From positions 1 to 47,143 of IMG/VR virus record IMGVR_UViG_3300030107_005087: a stretch of DNA of 47,143 nt; one strand, written 5' to 3'. This DNA comes from a virus. The position numbers and the translations under genes were made by a program. The notes beneath the pieces were generated by a model. The model saw nothing but the letters and a program-made list of their open reading frames with translations, made no database searches and was not told where the DNA came from. Positions 46,699 through 47,143 of the stretch are shown here, piece after piece (within the stretch, counting starts at the first letter, position 1; every line of letters starts with the position of its first letter).

Positions 46699-47143
46699 AT
46701 GAGTATTTACGCAGATGACGACGGTCAGGAGCAAGAAGAATCGGGCTCAAGCCTCAGGCAAAAGCTTGAGGATACATTAAAAGAGAACAAGGAATTAACC
46801 TCAAGGTTATCCGGTTACGAGGCAGGTGCTGTCATTAGCGATAACGGATACGATCTGGTGAAACCTGAAGATCTTGAAAATGTTAAGCCAAGTGAAATGG
46901 CCGACAGGGCTAAGGAACTCCATGAGGAGCGACAAACCCAACAGGTTCAATTAGCTAGGCAAATGCTTAGTCGTAAAGGCTTTGAAGGCGAAGAACTTGA
47001 TAGAGAAGTGGAAGCTTTTCTTGATGTTCCAGCTGGCCCAGATGTAGCAGCCCATGCAAGGGTAAAGGAAGCTTCACAGGTAGGCGGTTCTACTGCTCCT
47101 GTTAAAGATCCTAGATCTTTGTTTGGTGTTGACTCCATTGAGG
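46699..47143 (+). CDS. Scaffold-like protein gene, 5' part (continues at 1-126)
   Basis: The frame opens at ATG 46699 behind TAGGAGAAG and runs to the window end, then on to 126 after closing the circle, giving about 156 residues. The protein is highly charged with a coiled coil (LRQKLEDTLKENKELTSRL, about 19-37) and further helices (PSEMADRAKELHEER), lacks cysteine, and ends in a basic tail. This is the usual look of a capsid scaffold located before the major capsid gene. The scaffold role is inferred. Confidence 0.7.
   Translation, partial: MSIYADDDGQEQEESGSSLRQKLEDTLKENKELTSRLSGYEAGAVISDNGYDLVKPEDLENVKPSEMADRAKELHEERQTQQVQLARQMLSRKGFEGEELDREVEAFLDVPAGPDVAAHARVKEASQVGGSTAPVKDPRSLFGVDSIE
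47044..47143. repeat. Right copy of 100-bp terminal direct repeat
   Basis: This matches bases 1-100 except G at 47142 (A at 99). See the left copy: the two ends overlap in one circular map. Confidence 0.9.

Noticed and set aside
1-47143. Prophage with attachment sites and integrase
   Set aside because: No integrase, excisionase or repressor was found, and the terminal repeat is an assembly overlap inside a gene.

Overview
The window is an essentially complete, circularly closed genome of a tailed phage that very probably infects an actinobacterium. The last 100 bases repeat the first 100 (one silent difference), so the unit length is about 47,043 bp, and the scaffold-like gene just upstream of the capsid gene runs across the join. 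Actinobacterial signs are a WhiB-family iron-sulfur regulator, an actinobacterial-type 3Fe-4S ferredoxin, and a small CGP-motif protein of a kind I associate with actinobacteria. There is a portal, a large terminase and an HK97-type capsid protein, but I see no tape measure, tail tube or sheath. Two giant virion-module proteins (1779 and 1884 aa) are present. A short-tailed (podovirus-like) particle is the best inference. There is no integrase, repressor or DNA polymerase, so it looks lytic and dependent on the host polymerase.

Layout, read round the circle. From 25,850 rightward on the plus strand: large terminase with a fused HTH, a small protein, portal, two small or proline-rich proteins, the giant polyvalent-like protein (1779 aa), a second giant (1884 aa), proteins of 709, 598 (muramidase-like start plus EF hand) and 352 aa, a ferredoxin, then the scaffold-like gene. 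Across the join come the major capsid protein, a putative decoration protein and a tail-fibre block with an S74 self-cleaving chaperone, an 18-residue repeat protein, paralogous fibre modules and Fn3-like modules. The block ends in a lysis cassette (membrane protein, r1t-like holin) and three tiny overlapping genes at about 11.06 kb. On the minus strand, 11.04 to 17.48 kb is a compact replication and recombination operon: sigma-region-4 protein, dNMP kinase, two PD-(D/E)XK nucleases, primase, DnaB-type helicase, Cas4/RecB-type nuclease, HTH protein and amidase endolysin. From 17.6 to 24.5 kb is an early-type minus-strand region of small genes with WhiB, a Mom-like DNA-modification protein and a SprT-like metalloprotease.

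The most unusual content is RNA. Ten of the gene starts between 19.98 and 24.24 kb are preceded by copies of one covarying RNA element on the minus strand: a tight three-way junction (5-6 bp outer stem, a short arm, and an arm with exactly 5 bp and a 7-nt loop of the type YTCRYGA, like a tRNA T-arm), the linker ACGA, a 6-7 bp hairpin, and then a hairpin that shows the Shine-Dalgarno sequence in its loop and buries the start codon in its stem. Upstream of the first gene of this operon the same start-codon hairpin is preceded by a hammerhead-ribozyme-like fold and, further upstream, by about 590 nt of gene-free, hairpin-rich sequence that looks like a large ornate non-coding RNA. A further 110-nt three-way-junction element precedes the endolysin. 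I infer a processed transcript: large ncRNA, ribozyme cut, then many small mRNAs each headed by a tRNA-elbow-like structure. The 25.16-25.85 kb divergence region is gene-free and holds G-rich GGATC repeats and several hairpins; an origin or packaging site is plausible.
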